Notes: generated by a model from the letters alone, not told the origin. Positions 43,373 through 52,869 are shown, counted from the first letter of the stretch. The stretch is DNA of 56,807 nucleotides from Lutibacter sp. (GCA_030694935.1 JAUYUA010000066.1:1-56807); one strand, 5' to 3'. A program made the numbers and translations.

Positions 43373-44119
43373 TTATTGATTTAATGTTTTTAAGTAAGGC
43401 ACGTACATCTTTAAATCTTTTTTAAGCATTGCCGATAAGCCGTCACCTGTAATTGTTGCCCCTGCTATAGCGTCAACTTCAAAATCGATTTTATCCAAGT
43501 TTTTAGGATCTGCATTTCCTTTAGACGTAGATATTCCTTTAAAAGTGTCACCATCTAAAATATGCTCTCCTTTAAAATCGTCCATAAAAAATCGTTCTTT
43601 TATATTTGTGCCCAATCCTGGTGTTTCACCTTGGTGGTCAAAATATACGCCTTGAACAACCAATTGGTTATCTAATGCGACGTATCCCCATATAGCATCC
43701 CATAAACCTTTCCCTCTAACCGGTACGATATACAATGTTACGCCGTCCTTTTCACCAACAAACAAAGGCAATCTTCTTTTGTAGTTTGGATTTTTCGCTT
43801 CTTCCGCTTCCTTTTTAATGTCAATTAAGTAAGCATTTGCATCTTCAACTGCTTCTGTCCCTGTAATGACCAATTGTTTGGTGATGTATTTTGAGAATTC
43901 AGCGCCCACAATATTTTTTGAAACAAACTCAACGCTGGTTTCATCATTTTCATTGATGCCTAAAGCGTATAAAATATTCTGTTGCTTTTCTATTCTTTTG
44001 TTTTCAGTAATTTTCTCCTTAAGTGATGATGCCACAAAAGCCAGTAATGCTCCTACAATAAGCACCATTCCTGATGCAAAAAGGACTGTATATACGTTAC
44101 TATCAGTATTCTTTGCCAT
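43373..44119 (-). CDS. nqrC: Na+-translocating NADH:quinone reductase subunit C
   Basis: NqrC carries covalent FMN in the periplasm. The 248-residue protein has one membrane span (about 11-32) and an FMN-binding domain whose flavinylation motif reads DAIAGATIT (216-224); T222 is the expected attachment site for ApbE. The gene starts one base after the nqrB stop. Confidence 0.97.
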   Translation of the reverse strand: MAKNTDSNVYTVLFASGMVLIVGALLAFVASSLKEKITENKRIEKQQNILYALGINENDETSVEFVSKNIVGAEFSKYITKQLVITGTEAVEDANAYLIDIKKEAEEAKNPNYKRRLPLFVGEKDGVTLYIVPVRGKGLWDAIWGYVALDNQLVVQGVYFDHQGETPGLGTNIKERFFMDDFKGEHILDGDTFKGISTSKGNADPKNLDKIDFEVDAIAGATITGDGLSAMLKKDLKMYVPYLKTLNQ

Positions 44120-44120
44120 G

Positions 44121-45320
44121 TTATGCTGTTTTTGCTTTTAAACGTTTTAATCTTCCTTTAACATTGCCTTGCACTACATAATGATCAATGGTTGGCGCGA
44201 ATACGTTCATTAATAAAATTGCCAACATTACGCCTTCCGGATATGCAGGATTAAATACCCTTATCAAGATTGATATAAATCCGATTAGAAATCCATAAAT
44301 CCATTTTCCTTTATTGGTTTGTGAGCCTGTAACCGGATCTGTTGCCATAAAAACTACCCCAAATGCAAAGCCTCCAATAATTAAATGATGCCAATATACG
44401 GTGCTCATCAAAGTATAAAACTTACTTCCTTCTCCAATCCAGCCTGCGTTAACAACTCCGTTAAACATAAGACCCATCACCAAAGCGCCAAGTACTGACG
44501 AAAGCATGATTCTCCAGCTTGCTATTTTTGTAAAAATTAAGAATATACCTGCCAATAAAATTAAAAATGTGGAAGTTTCGCCCACGGAGCCGGGAATAAA
44601 CCCAAAAAACATATCATAAACGGAATAGGCCAATTCTTTGCCTTGCGCCAAGCTGCCCAGAATGGTTTCGCCCGATACGGCTGCAACATCTGCGCCTGCA
44701 GCCATTTCGTTGGCTCTTTCAACTGCGCCGCCAACCCAAACTTTATCACCGCTCATCCAAGTAGGATAGGCGAAGAACAAAAATGCACGTATGGTTAAGG
44801 CCGGATTCAGAATGTTCATTCCGGTTCCCCCAAATATTTCCTTTCCAATCACAACACCAAAGGCTACGGCTACAGCGAGCATCCAAAGCGGCGTATCTAC
44901 AGGTACAATTAAAGGAACCAACATTCCGGTTACAAAATAGCCTTCTTCAACTTCGTGACCTTTAATGGTTGCAAACAGCACTTCAATTCCAAGTCCAACA
45001 ACATAAGAAACAACCACAAGAGGAAGTACTTTTAAAAATCCGTACCAAAAAGCATCCATCGATAAAAATTCTACCGGTGTGCCAAATGCATTAAAGTGTT
45101 GATAACCCGTATTGAACATTCCAAATATCAAACAAGGTATTAGCGCCAACACCACCATAGTCATCGTTCTTTTCAAATCATCGGCTCCTTTTATATGTCC
45201 GCCTGAATGTGTGGTTTCGTTAGGTGTGTATAAAAAAGTATGAAGAGCTTCAAAAGCAGGCAACCACTTTTTCCCCTTTCCCTTTTCTTTGATAGCATGT
45301 AGTTTTTCTTTTAATCCCAT
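44121..45320 (-). CDS. nqrB: Na+-translocating NADH:quinone reductase subunit B
   Basis: NqrB is the large membrane subunit (399 residues, about ten spans) that carries a second covalent FMN, riboflavin and the quinone site. The expected attachment threonine is T219, but the motif reads VSGETILG where SGAT is usual, so the alanine before the threonine is a glutamate. The core GMNILNPALTIRAFLFFAYP is normal. It lies four bases after nqrA. Confidence 0.96.
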   Translation of the reverse strand: MGLKEKLHAIKEKGKGKKWLPAFEALHTFLYTPNETTHSGGHIKGADDLKRTMTMVVLALIPCLIFGMFNTGYQHFNAFGTPVEFLSMDAFWYGFLKVLPLVVVSYVVGLGIEVLFATIKGHEVEEGYFVTGMLVPLIVPVDTPLWMLAVAVAFGVVIGKEIFGGTGMNILNPALTIRAFLFFAYPTWMSGDKVWVGGAVERANEMAAGADVAAVSGETILGSLAQGKELAYSVYDMFFGFIPGSVGETSTFLILLAGIFLIFTKIASWRIMLSSVLGALVMGLMFNGVVNAGWIGEGSKFYTLMSTVYWHHLIIGGFAFGVVFMATDPVTGSQTNKGKWIYGFLIGFISILIRVFNPAYPEGVMLAILLMNVFAPTIDHYVVQGNVKGRLKRLKAKTA

Positions 45321-45324
45321 AACC

Positions 45325-46674
45325 TTATCCTATTTCTTTTAACATTAAGTCTAAACCTTTTCTAATAATTTCTTGATGTGGTTGTTTAGAAACACAAATA
45401 AATTCTGTTAAGGCAAAATCTTCCGGCGCCACTTCATACATCCCCAATTGCTCCATTTCATCCAAATCTTGATACATGCAAGATTTTAAAATCTGCATTG
45501 GATAAATATCTAACGGAAAAACTTCTTCATAAGCTCCTGTAACCACAAAGGCTCGGTGTTCGCCGTTTGTGTTGGTATTTAAATCATATTTTTTATTTGG
45601 CAATAACCACGAAAAAGTTAAGGCTCTTGAAGTCGATATTTTATTGAAAACCGGCAAGGACCATCCAAACAATTCATAATCGTTTCCTTCAGGGATTACA
45701 GTGATAACATTGTCATAATACCCTAAATTTTCTTTTATGTTTTTGGCTTTGCCCGTTAAAACATTGCCGCTTATAATTCGGTTGTTAGTTCCTTTTAATT
45801 TTCCGTGAACCAAAGAGGCAATGGCAGAACCAATTTTTGTTTTGTAATATTTTGGCGCTTCAACAGAAGAACCCGCCAAGGCAACAATACGTTCGGCATT
45901 AAATTTACCAGTTAACAGCAATTCGCCAATAATCACCAAATCCTGCGGATTGATCGTCCAAACAGTTTCACCTTTATTTATAGGGCTTATTTTATTTATT
46001 TGCGTGCCTACATTTCCTGAAGGATGCGGACCTGAAACTTTATGCAAGACAATGTTGTCCAAACCAGCCAAAGGTGAATTTGAATTTTTTCCAATGGAAA
46101 CATGAACTTCACCGGTGGTTAACTTGCTTAAAGCGGTAACCGCAGCCTGTAATTCTTTTTCTTTTCCTGCCAAAACATAATCATAATCGGCAGCTAAAGG
46201 TGCGCTGGCATAAGCAGAAACAAAAATCGCTTTCGGTGTATTTGCGGTCTTTGCAATCACATCATAAGGTCTTTGTTTTATAAATGGCCAACAACCGGAT
46301 GCCAACAAATGACTTTTAATTTCCTCGGCATTCATGGCCTTTGGATCTTTCACGCCAAAATCGATAAATTGTTGTTGAGAATCGGCTTTAATTTTAATGG
46401 CCAATATCTTTCTTTTTTCACCGCGAATAATATCCATCACTTCACCGCTAACCGGTGACGGAAATTTCATTTCCTCATCGGCTTTATTATAAAATACGGC
46501 TTCTCCAGCTTTTAACTGTGCGCCAATTTTTACGGATAATTTAGGAATTATACTGTGGAAATCTTCAGGTATCAATGTGTAAACATCACTAGCTATTGCA
46601 TTTTCGGTAAATTTTTCGGACTCACCTTTTAGCTTAATATCCAGACCTTTTTTAATATGAATGTCCTTTGACAT
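45325..46674 (-). CDS. nqrA: Na+-translocating NADH:quinone reductase subunit A
   Basis: NqrA is the cytoplasmic subunit of the pump. The 449-residue protein begins IHIKKGLDIKLKG, as usual, contains the barrel-sandwich part (GAQLKAGEAVFYNK) and the segments ISGNVLTG and HRAFVVTGAYEEVFPLDIYPMQIL. It is the first gene of the six-gene operon nqrABCDEF, which is preceded by a -7 motif at 46713-46720. Confidence 0.97.
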   Translation of the reverse strand: MSKDIHIKKGLDIKLKGESEKFTENAIASDVYTLIPEDFHSIIPKLSVKIGAQLKAGEAVFYNKADEEMKFPSPVSGEVMDIIRGEKRKILAIKIKADSQQQFIDFGVKDPKAMNAEEIKSHLLASGCWPFIKQRPYDVIAKTANTPKAIFVSAYASAPLAADYDYVLAGKEKELQAAVTALSKLTTGEVHVSIGKNSNSPLAGLDNIVLHKVSGPHPSGNVGTQINKISPINKGETVWTINPQDLVIIGELLLTGKFNAERIVALAGSSVEAPKYYKTKIGSAIASLVHGKLKGTNNRIISGNVLTGKAKNIKENLGYYDNVITVIPEGNDYELFGWSLPVFNKISTSRALTFSWLLPNKKYDLNTNTNGEHRAFVVTGAYEEVFPLDIYPMQILKSCMYQDLDEMEQLGMYEVAPEDFALTEFICVSKQPHQEIIRKGLDLMLKEIG

Positions 46675-46712
46675 ATATCTTAAGTTTATTTAATAGTCTA
46701 TAAAAAACGGAG

Positions 46713-46720
46713 CAAAAATA
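46713..46720 (-). promoter_or_regulatory. -7 promoter element of the nqr operon
   Basis: The minus strand reads TATTTTTG, matching TAnnTTTG, followed by CTCC. It gives a leader of about 35 bases before the ATG at 46674. Confidence 0.6.
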
Positions 46721-46787
46721 CAATATATCCTTTAGTATTTTATGTTTTTTATCATTTTTTCGTGTTAAATTTTGTTTATAGCAACTA

Positions 46788-46795
46788 TATTTTTG
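46788..46795 (+). promoter_or_regulatory. -7 promoter element of the T9SS plug-type gene
   Basis: TATTTTTG matches TAnnTTTG, 68 bases before the ATG at 46864. A second weaker candidate (AAAATTTG) lies nearer, at about 46815. Confidence 0.45.
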
Positions 46796-46863
46796 TTTTC
46801 GTACTTTTAGCATAAAATTTGCGTTACCAATTAGGTAAAATCGCAATCTTAAAATTTTATTTT

Positions 46864-48111
46864 ATGAATAAAAACAGTTTTATATTTTTTTGTTTTCTGT
46901 GTTCATTTCAGTTCGGGTTTTCCCAAACCGATTATAAAGATGCCGCACATATTAAAACCATTATATTAAAACCGATAGCCACAAATTCTTATGCGCCCAT
47001 TGTGCAGCTTGGAGAAAAATTATGGTTGACTTTTGATGATTTAAATGCCGATGAACACACTTATGCCTATAAAGTTGAACATTGCGATACGGACTGGAAG
47101 AAGTCCGATTTGTCACAGTCTGAATTTGTGAACGGTTTTGCCGAAGACAGAATTCGGAACTACGAAAATTCATTTAATACGTTGCAGCCTTATACAAATT
47201 ACAGCGTAACCATTCCCAATGAAACCACTAAACTTACCATTTCAGGAAATTATTTAATTTCTGTTTTAAATGAAGATGATGAAGTGGTTTTTAAACGTCG
47301 TTTTGTGGTTTATGAGCCAAAAGTTACTGTGGGTGTTGCCGTTTATAAAAGCAGGGATATTTCATTCTTCAACACCAAACAATCGGTTGAGTTTACCATC
47401 AACACGCCAAATTTACTCATTAACAATCCGAGCGAAGAAATTATCCCTGTAATTCTTCAAAATAACAATTGGCAAAATGCCAGCATCGGTTTAAAACCTC
47501 AATTTTTTAGAGGAGAACAATTGCTTTACAAATACAACAAGGAAACAAGTTTTTGGGGCGGAAATGAATTTTTATATTTCGATTCCAAATCCATCAGAAG
47601 TTCTTCCTTAAACATCGCCAAAGTTGAATTGGGCGAAGATTTGTATCATACCTATTTATTTACCAACGAAGAAAGAAGAAATCAGCCTTATACTTTGTAC
47701 CCCGATGTAAACGGAAATTTTGTGATCAGAACTTTAACGGGCGAGAATAACAATACGGATGCAGATTACAGCTGGGTGTATTTTTCGTTAAAAACTTCGC
47801 AAAATCTTGAAGGAAAAGATGTTTTTGTGAGCGGAAATTTCAATAATTGGCAGTTAAATGAAACAAACAAACTTAATTACAACGAAGCCTTGGGTTTGTA
47901 TGAAACCAAACTGCTTGTGAAACAGGGATTTTACAATTATCAATATGTCACCAAAGCAAGCAATGGCAGCGTTAGCACTCACGATATTGACGGCTCTTTT
48001 TACCAAACAGAGAATGATTACACCGTTTTGGTGTATTATAAAAAGTTTGGAAGCCGATATACAAAAGTGATTGGCGTTGGTTATGGGAACTCCGAAAAAA
48101 TAAATAACTAA
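46864..48111 (+). CDS. DUF5103 protein, type IX secretion plug-type domain
   Basis: With the ATG at 46864 the product has 415 residues: a signal peptide (about 1-21, QFGFSQ), an N-terminal DUF5103 region with YKVEHCDTDWKKSDLS and the C-terminal domain with the WQLNETNKLNYNEALG pattern of carbohydrate-binding E-set folds. DUF5103 is described as the plug domain protein of the type IX secretion translocon SprA. The frame is open from 46819, but the first 15 residues are not a signal peptide start. Confidence 0.85.
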   Translation: MNKNSFIFFCFLCSFQFGFSQTDYKDAAHIKTIILKPIATNSYAPIVQLGEKLWLTFDDLNADEHTYAYKVEHCDTDWKKSDLSQSEFVNGFAEDRIRNYENSFNTLQPYTNYSVTIPNETTKLTISGNYLISVLNEDDEVVFKRRFVVYEPKVTVGVAVYKSRDISFFNTKQSVEFTINTPNLLINNPSEEIIPVILQNNNWQNASIGLKPQFFRGEQLLYKYNKETSFWGGNEFLYFDSKSIRSSSLNIAKVELGEDLYHTYLFTNEERRNQPYTLYPDVNGNFVIRTLTGENNNTDADYSWVYFSLKTSQNLEGKDVFVSGNFNNWQLNETNKLNYNEALGLYETKLLVKQGFYNYQYVTKASNGSVSTHDIDGSFYQTENDYTVLVYYKKFGSRYTKVIGVGYGNSEKINN

Positions 48112-48166
48112 TATTTTTGTTTAAAATATTTAGTATCTTTACACATTAAAAATCAAGTAAGTCTCT

Positions 48167-48553
48167 ATGGTACAACAAGTAACAAATGGCATTAAAATTT
48201 CAGTAACTTCTAATTTCGAAGGCACAAGCTATCGAAATTTCAGACTGTATTTTGCTTTTAGCTATGAAGTTACCATCGAAAACCAAAGCAACGATACCGT
48301 GCAGCTTTTAGAGCGGCAATGGACCATTTTTGATTCTTTAAACAACACTGAATATGTTGAAGGATCTGGGGTTGTAGGTCAAAAACCGACTTTAAAACCA
48401 GCCGATAAATACACCTATAAATCGAATTGCTTTTTAACTTCGCCAATCGGTGCAATGAAAGGCTTTTACAGTATGGTAAACTTCACAAATTCAGGAACTT
48501 TTAAAGTTTACATCCCCACATTTCAATTGATGGTTTCCAGTATTCACAATTAA
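48167..48553 (+). CDS. apaG: ApaG-family protein
   Basis: The 128-residue protein is one FN3-like ApaG domain, with the conserved YRNFRLYFAFSYEVTIENQS and the glycine-rich GEGVVGQ-like segment (here GSGVVGQKP) followed by YTYKSNC. ApaG is linked to Co2+/Mg2+ efflux in enterobacteria by genetics only. A weak -7 motif (TATCTTTA) lies about 30 bases before the ATG. Confidence 0.92.
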   Translation: MVQQVTNGIKISVTSNFEGTSYRNFRLYFAFSYEVTIENQSNDTVQLLERQWTIFDSLNNTEYVEGSGVVGQKPTLKPADKYTYKSNCFLTSPIGAMKGFYSMVNFTNSGTFKVYIPTFQLMVSSIHN

Positions 48554-48557
48554 CAAA

Positions 48558-49718
48558 ATGAAATTTAAGCTTCAGCGGTTTCATTTTAAACAAGCCAAGG
48601 GGTTGGAATGTTTAAATTGTGGCCAGCCATTGTTGCGGAATGAAAATTTTTGCTCGTATTGCGGACAAAAAAACACCACAAGTAAATTAAGTATCGGAAA
48701 TTATGTGAATAAGTTGGTTTCTGGATTTTTTTCTTACGATTCCCAGTTTTGGACTACCTTTATTCCATTGCTCATAAAACCGGGAAAAGTTGCCAAAGAG
48801 TATATTTTAGGAAAACGCGTTAAATACGTAAATCCTTTTCAGTTATACCTGCATGTTTCCATTATTTTCTTTTTGATATTGGGGATTTCAAACCAAATTG
48901 ACAGCGCCAAAAATCCGATAAAAGACATTGCAACAGCCACAAAAAATTTAGATTCCCTGTCTAAATTAGACCCGCAAAAAATCGACTCCATTAAGGCCGA
49001 AATAAAAAAAAGAACCGCGGATAACATGCCAAAAGATTCCGCCAACGCTAAAGTGATTGCTGATCTGGAAAATGCATTTAGTCTGTATGAAAAGGATGCG
49101 GATTCCACAAAAACACCACGTGAATATGTCATAAAAACCAAACAGGAAGCCAACATCGGTTTTTTTGATAAAATTGGTGACTTTTTTAACTTCCGCAGAA
49201 AATCCCCTGCTTACACCAATGAGCAGGCATTGGACAGTTTGGGTTATCAAAAAACTTTTTGGAACACTTTTTATTACCAGCAGGTTAAAAAAGCGGAAGC
49301 CAATATGGCACAATTAAATACCGAAGCAGGCGTCAAAAATTTAATCAAAAAATTCACCTCGTATATTTCCATTTCCTTGTTCGTTTTTCTGCCGATTTTC
49401 ACACTTTTTTTGAAATTGCTGTACATCAGAAAAAATTTCACGTATATGGAACATTTGGTATTTGTTTTTAATACGCAAACGGTCTTTTTTCTGTTGATTA
49501 TCATTTTCTATTTGCTGAATCTAGTCTTTAAAATGGAAAACACAACTTGGATATTTGTACTCCTATTTATTGTTTATTTTTATAAATCTTTGCGCAATTT
49601 TTACGGACAGAAACGTTTTATAACCATCGTAAATTTTATGTTACTGAACAGTTTTTATACTTTTTTAGCGATTGTTGGAGTTGCGATTGTGGCAGTTATT
49701 TCTTTTATGAGCGCTTAA
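48558..49718 (+). CDS. DUF3667 zinc-ribbon membrane protein
   Basis: The 386-residue protein has an N-terminal zinc ribbon (C19, C22, C32, C35: CLNC and CSYC), a conserved Y-F segment, a first membrane span (about 97-112), a charged coil (about 115-215) and three or four further spans near the C-terminus. The family DUF3667 is common in Bacteroidota and has no known role. It starts four bases after apaG and its end overlaps the convergent NRDE gene by 14 bases. Confidence 0.88.
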   Translation: MKFKLQRFHFKQAKGLECLNCGQPLLRNENFCSYCGQKNTTSKLSIGNYVNKLVSGFFSYDSQFWTTFIPLLIKPGKVAKEYILGKRVKYVNPFQLYLHVSIIFFLILGISNQIDSAKNPIKDIATATKNLDSLSKLDPQKIDSIKAEIKKRTADNMPKDSANAKVIADLENAFSLYEKDADSTKTPREYVIKTKQEANIGFFDKIGDFFNFRRKSPAYTNEQALDSLGYQKTFWNTFYYQQVKKAEANMAQLNTEAGVKNLIKKFTSYISISLFVFLPIFTLFLKLLYIRKNFTYMEHLVFVFNTQTVFFLLIIIFYLLNLVFKMENTTWIFVLLFIVYFYKSLRNFYGQKRFITIVNFMLLNSFYTFLAIVGVAIVAVISFMSA

Positions 49719-50415
49719 AATTAACGGCGATTTTTTTGTCGTGAACAACATCTTCATACGCCATTTCAACATTATTTTTCGTTTTTTTTATTGATGTGAT
49801 GCTTACGGTTTCAACATAGTTACGTTTCATTAAAATGGATTGTTCTTTATCTTCTGTTTCCTGATGATGAAATTGCAAAATCGCTTCGGAAGTAAATTCA
49901 TTTTCACTCAGCCATTGTTGAAACCAGGTGTTGCGCAGTTCCTTAATTTCATCAGTATACAAAGTAGAAGAAGACCAAATTTTAGGTTCGATTTTGTGTT
50001 TTGTGAGGTGTTTTTGATTTTCGTCCCAAACCAATTCAACCAAATTCAATTCGTTATTATTCCAGTCAATCACAATCATGGTAAAAGGTTCAACGCCCAA
50101 CAAATCTAGATTTTCAAGATAAGGCAGAAAGTCATTTTCTTTCAACAATTCTTTGGCAATGATCCCACGGCTTCTGCTGTAATTCTCTTTTCTTTTGTGT
50201 TTTATGAAACCGCCGTTCAACACGCAAACCAATCTTTTTTTTGAACTTGCGCCAATCCACGTTCCTCCGGCAACTATATCCTTCGGAAATAGCATTTCAA
50301 TGCCATCTTCCTCATAAATTTTCGGTGGCAACGTTTCTCTTAACCTTTGTTCATCACGATTGGAAGTCAGGATAAAATTGTTGTTTGATAAAGGCAAAAA
50401 AGTAACGGTACACAT
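49705..50415 (-). CDS. NRDE/TANGO2-family protein
   Basis: The 236-residue protein starts MCTVTFLP and contains the family signature SNRDE (18-22) and the block GGTWIGASSKKRLVCVLNGG. The N-terminal cysteine C2 is typical of Ntn-hydrolase-like folds. Eukaryotic TANGO2 is involved in haem or lipid handling, but the bacterial role is unknown. It converges on the DUF3667 gene. Confidence 0.9.
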   Translation of the reverse strand: MCTVTFLPLSNNNFILTSNRDEQRLRETLPPKIYEEDGIEMLFPKDIVAGGTWIGASSKKRLVCVLNGGFIKHKRKENYSRSRGIIAKELLKENDFLPYLENLDLLGVEPFTMIVIDWNNNELNLVELVWDENQKHLTKHKIEPKIWSSSTLYTDEIKELRNTWFQQWLSENEFTSEAILQFHHQETEDKEQSILMKRNYVETVSITSIKKTKNNVEMAYEDVVHDKKIAVNFKRS

Positions 50416-50474
50416 GGTATTAAAATTTGATTATTGAGTATTAGGCCTTAATATTTTAAGTAAATTCAATTTTG

Positions 50475-50482
50475 TAACTTTG
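50475..50482 (+). promoter_or_regulatory. -7 promoter element of pruA
   Basis: TAACTTTG followed by CA matches TAnnTTTG; it ends 40 bases before the ATG at 50523. TTTTG upstream at 50470-50474 is too close to be the -33 box. Confidence 0.55.
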
Positions 50483-50522
50483 CAAAACAAAATTAAATTA
50501 AAAAACCTTAAAAATATATACC

Positions 50523-52241
50523 ATGGCTTCAGGATTTTACAATGTACCAAAAGCAGTTAATGAACCTATAAATTCTTATGCTCCGGGAACTCCAGAACGC
50601 AAAGCGTTATTAGATACCTATAAAAAAATGTTCAACGAGCAAATTGACATTCCATTTTATATTGGCGGCAAAGAATACAGAACAGGAAACACAGTTGATA
50701 TTCATCCGCCGCACGACCACAAACACTGTGTGGGAAAATACCATGTTGCAGAAAAGGAACATATTGAAATGGCTGTTAAAAAAGCTGCGGAAGCGCGTGT
50801 TAAATGGGCAGCCACAAGCTGGGAACACAGAGCGGCTATTTTCTTAAAAGCTGCCGATTTATTGTCGGGCCCGTTTCGTTACAAAATGAATGCGGCCACC
50901 ATGATTGCGCAATCAAAAAATGCATTTCAGGCCGAAATTGATTCTGCTTGTGAATTGATCGACTTTCTGCGTTTTAACGTGCAATTTATGACGGAGATTT
51001 ACAACAATCAGCCGGCTTCTTCAGCCGGAATCTGGAACCGCATGGAATATCGTGCGCTTGAAGGATTTGTATATGCCATTACTCCTTTTAACTTTACTGC
51101 AATTGCAGGGAATTTGCCTTCGGCTCCGGCATTGATGGGAAATGTGGTTATTTGGAAACCGGCAAGTTCCCAAATATATTCAGCACAAGTAATTATGGAA
51201 TTGTTTAAAGCTGCAGGTTTGCCTGATGGCGTTATCAATATGGTAACAGGAAATTCGGCGATGATTACCGATGTTTTATTGAACAGCCGCGATTTTGCAG
51301 GTGTTCACTTTACAGGTTCTACACCGGTATTTAACAGTTTCTGGGAAACCATCGGCAAAAATGTGGGCAATTACAAATCATATCCTCGCATTGTTGGGGA
51401 AACTGGCGGAAAAGATTTTATCTGGGCGCATCCAACATCAAATGCCCAAGAAGTTGCCACAGCAATTGCAAGAGGCGCTTTTGAATACCAAGGCCAAAAA
51501 TGTTCTGCCGCATCTCGCGCTTATTTGCCAAAAAGCTTGTGGGGCGCCATTAAAACTTCTTTGGAAAGAGATTTAAAATCGTTTAAAATGGGATCTCCTG
51601 AAGACCCTACAAACTTTATAAATGCGGTAATCGACAACAGAGCGTTCAAAAAATTATCGGGTTATATTGAAGAAGCGAAAGCAGATGCCGATGCCGAAAT
51701 TATTATTGGCGGCGGTTACAGCGATGAAGTTGGCTATTTTATTGAACCAACCATCATTTTAACCACCAACCCAAAATACAAAACAATGTGCAATGAGTTG
51801 TTTGGGCCAATTATGACCATTTTTGTGTATGAAGACGAGAAATGGGAAGAAACCCTTGATTTGATCGACTCAACGAGTGAATATGCTTTAACAGGCGCTA
51901 TTTTTAGCGGCGACCGTTATGTAATTGACATTGCCACCAACAAATTGGAAAATGCCGCAGGAAACTTTTATATCAACGACAAGCCAACAGGCGCAGTAGT
52001 TGGACAACAACCTTTTGGTGGGGCCCGCGGATCGGGAACAAACGACAAAGCAGGTTCTGTTTGGAATTTATTGCGTTGGGTAAATACCCGCACCATTAAA
52101 GAAACTTTTGTGCCGCCAACAGATTACAGATATCCGTTTTTGAAAGAAAGCACTATTGAAACTGTGGAAAAGGAAGTGGAAACAGCCCTAGAAAAATTGA
52201 AAGTATTTGGTAAAGATTTATCAGATAAATTCAAAAAGTAA
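50523..52241 (+). CDS. pruA: L-glutamate gamma-semialdehyde dehydrogenase
   Basis: PruA oxidises the semialdehyde made from proline to glutamate, with NAD. The 572-residue protein keeps the general base E293 in GETGGKDF and the nucleophile C327 in YQGQKCSA. FTGSTPVF (263-270) and KPAS (212-215) bind the cofactor, and the GGARGSGTNDKAG stretch is the family mark for this dehydrogenase. It is the stand-alone type without a proline dehydrogenase domain, and no putA-like gene is in the window. A terminator follows. Confidence 0.95.
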   Translation: MASGFYNVPKAVNEPINSYAPGTPERKALLDTYKKMFNEQIDIPFYIGGKEYRTGNTVDIHPPHDHKHCVGKYHVAEKEHIEMAVKKAAEARVKWAATSWEHRAAIFLKAADLLSGPFRYKMNAATMIAQSKNAFQAEIDSACELIDFLRFNVQFMTEIYNNQPASSAGIWNRMEYRALEGFVYAITPFNFTAIAGNLPSAPALMGNVVIWKPASSQIYSAQVIMELFKAAGLPDGVINMVTGNSAMITDVLLNSRDFAGVHFTGSTPVFNSFWETIGKNVGNYKSYPRIVGETGGKDFIWAHPTSNAQEVATAIARGAFEYQGQKCSAASRAYLPKSLWGAIKTSLERDLKSFKMGSPEDPTNFINAVIDNRAFKKLSGYIEEAKADADAEIIIGGGYSDEVGYFIEPTIILTTNPKYKTMCNELFGPIMTIFVYEDEKWEETLDLIDSTSEYALTGAIFSGDRYVIDIATNKLENAAGNFYINDKPTGAVVGQQPFGGARGSGTNDKAGSVWNLLRWVNTRTIKETFVPPTDYRYPFLKESTIETVEKEVETALEKLKVFGKDLSDKFKK

Positions 52242-52254
52242 TAAAATTCAAAAT

Positions 52255-52285
52255 AAAAAAACGCGCCAATCGGTGCGTTTTTTTT
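52255..52285. terminator. Intrinsic terminator after pruA
   Basis: AAAAAACGC, CC, AATC, GG and GCGTTTTTT form a stem with one mismatch and a four-base loop; T residues follow. Confidence 0.85.
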
Positions 52286-52304
52286 ATGCAATAAATTTAA
52301 AAAT

Positions 52305-52359
52305 TGTGGGCGTTACCCGCCAGCCTGCCGGCAGGCAGGCAGGCAGGTCCAAAATTTAC
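52305..52359 (-). repeat. Fragment of the structured element with a GGCA tandem repeat
   Basis: TGGGCGTTACCCGCCAG is close to the reverse complement of the 3' part of copy B (CTGGCGGGGAACGCCCA). It is followed by GGCAGGCAGGCAGGCAGG (about 4.5 copies of GGCA). Only the GC hairpin end of the element is present. Confidence 0.6.
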
Positions 52360-52411
52360 TTATTGCTTTGCTTCTAAATGCTAATTTTGTTTAAATTGAA
52401 TTTTTTAGTTT

Positions 52412-52591
52412 TTATCCTCCAGTCAGTTTATCGGCACCAGCCAATAATCCGTTTAATTCTTGTGGATTATGTATTAAAATAGGGATGTGTTGCGGGCAAA
52501 TATAAAATTCACTTTCCTGATAATAAAATTTTGTTACCGGAACTTCCGTAGATGGTTTTTTACAAACTAAACATGCTTTATCTTGACTCAT
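52412..52591 (-). CDS. Small CxxC...CxxH protein (59 residues)
   Basis: Read from the ATG at 52591 to the TAA at 52412, the product has 59 residues beginning MSQDKACLVCKKP. It has a possible zinc site of C7 and C10 (CLVC) with C32 and H35 (CPQH), and ends GLLAGADKLTGG. Codon use looks like that of the neighbours. It is probably a real gene of unknown function; similar small zinc-finger-like proteins occur in Flavobacteriia. It lies alone between pruA and an IS relic. Confidence 0.7.
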   Translation of the reverse strand: MSQDKACLVCKKPSTEVPVTKFYYQESEFYICPQHIPILIHNPQELNGLLAGADKLTGG

Positions 52592-52860
52592 AATTTTACG
52601 ATTTAATATCAGACAAATTTACCTTTTATTATTTGTTTAAATCATAACATTTATCAGGTTTTTAAGAGTCGGAAATCGGAAGTCCAATCCCGTTATAGGG
52701 ACGGAAGTTTAAAAGGCAAATCATTATGCGATTCCTCCTTTGTCCAAATGACAAAATGAATAATGATTTTTAATTTAATTTAAAAACTTATTAGAAAGAA
52801 GCCCCCATCGGGCATACGCGTAAACATAAGGTGTAACTCATTAAAAAAGAGTCATATACT
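52592..52860. other. Intergenic stretch before the IS relic
   Basis: No gene or repeat shared with the rest of the window was found. The part from about 52800 (GCCCCCATCGGGCATACGCG) may be the left end of the decayed insertion sequence, but I see no matching right end. Confidence 0.4.
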
Positions 52861-52869
52861 ATTTTTTTA

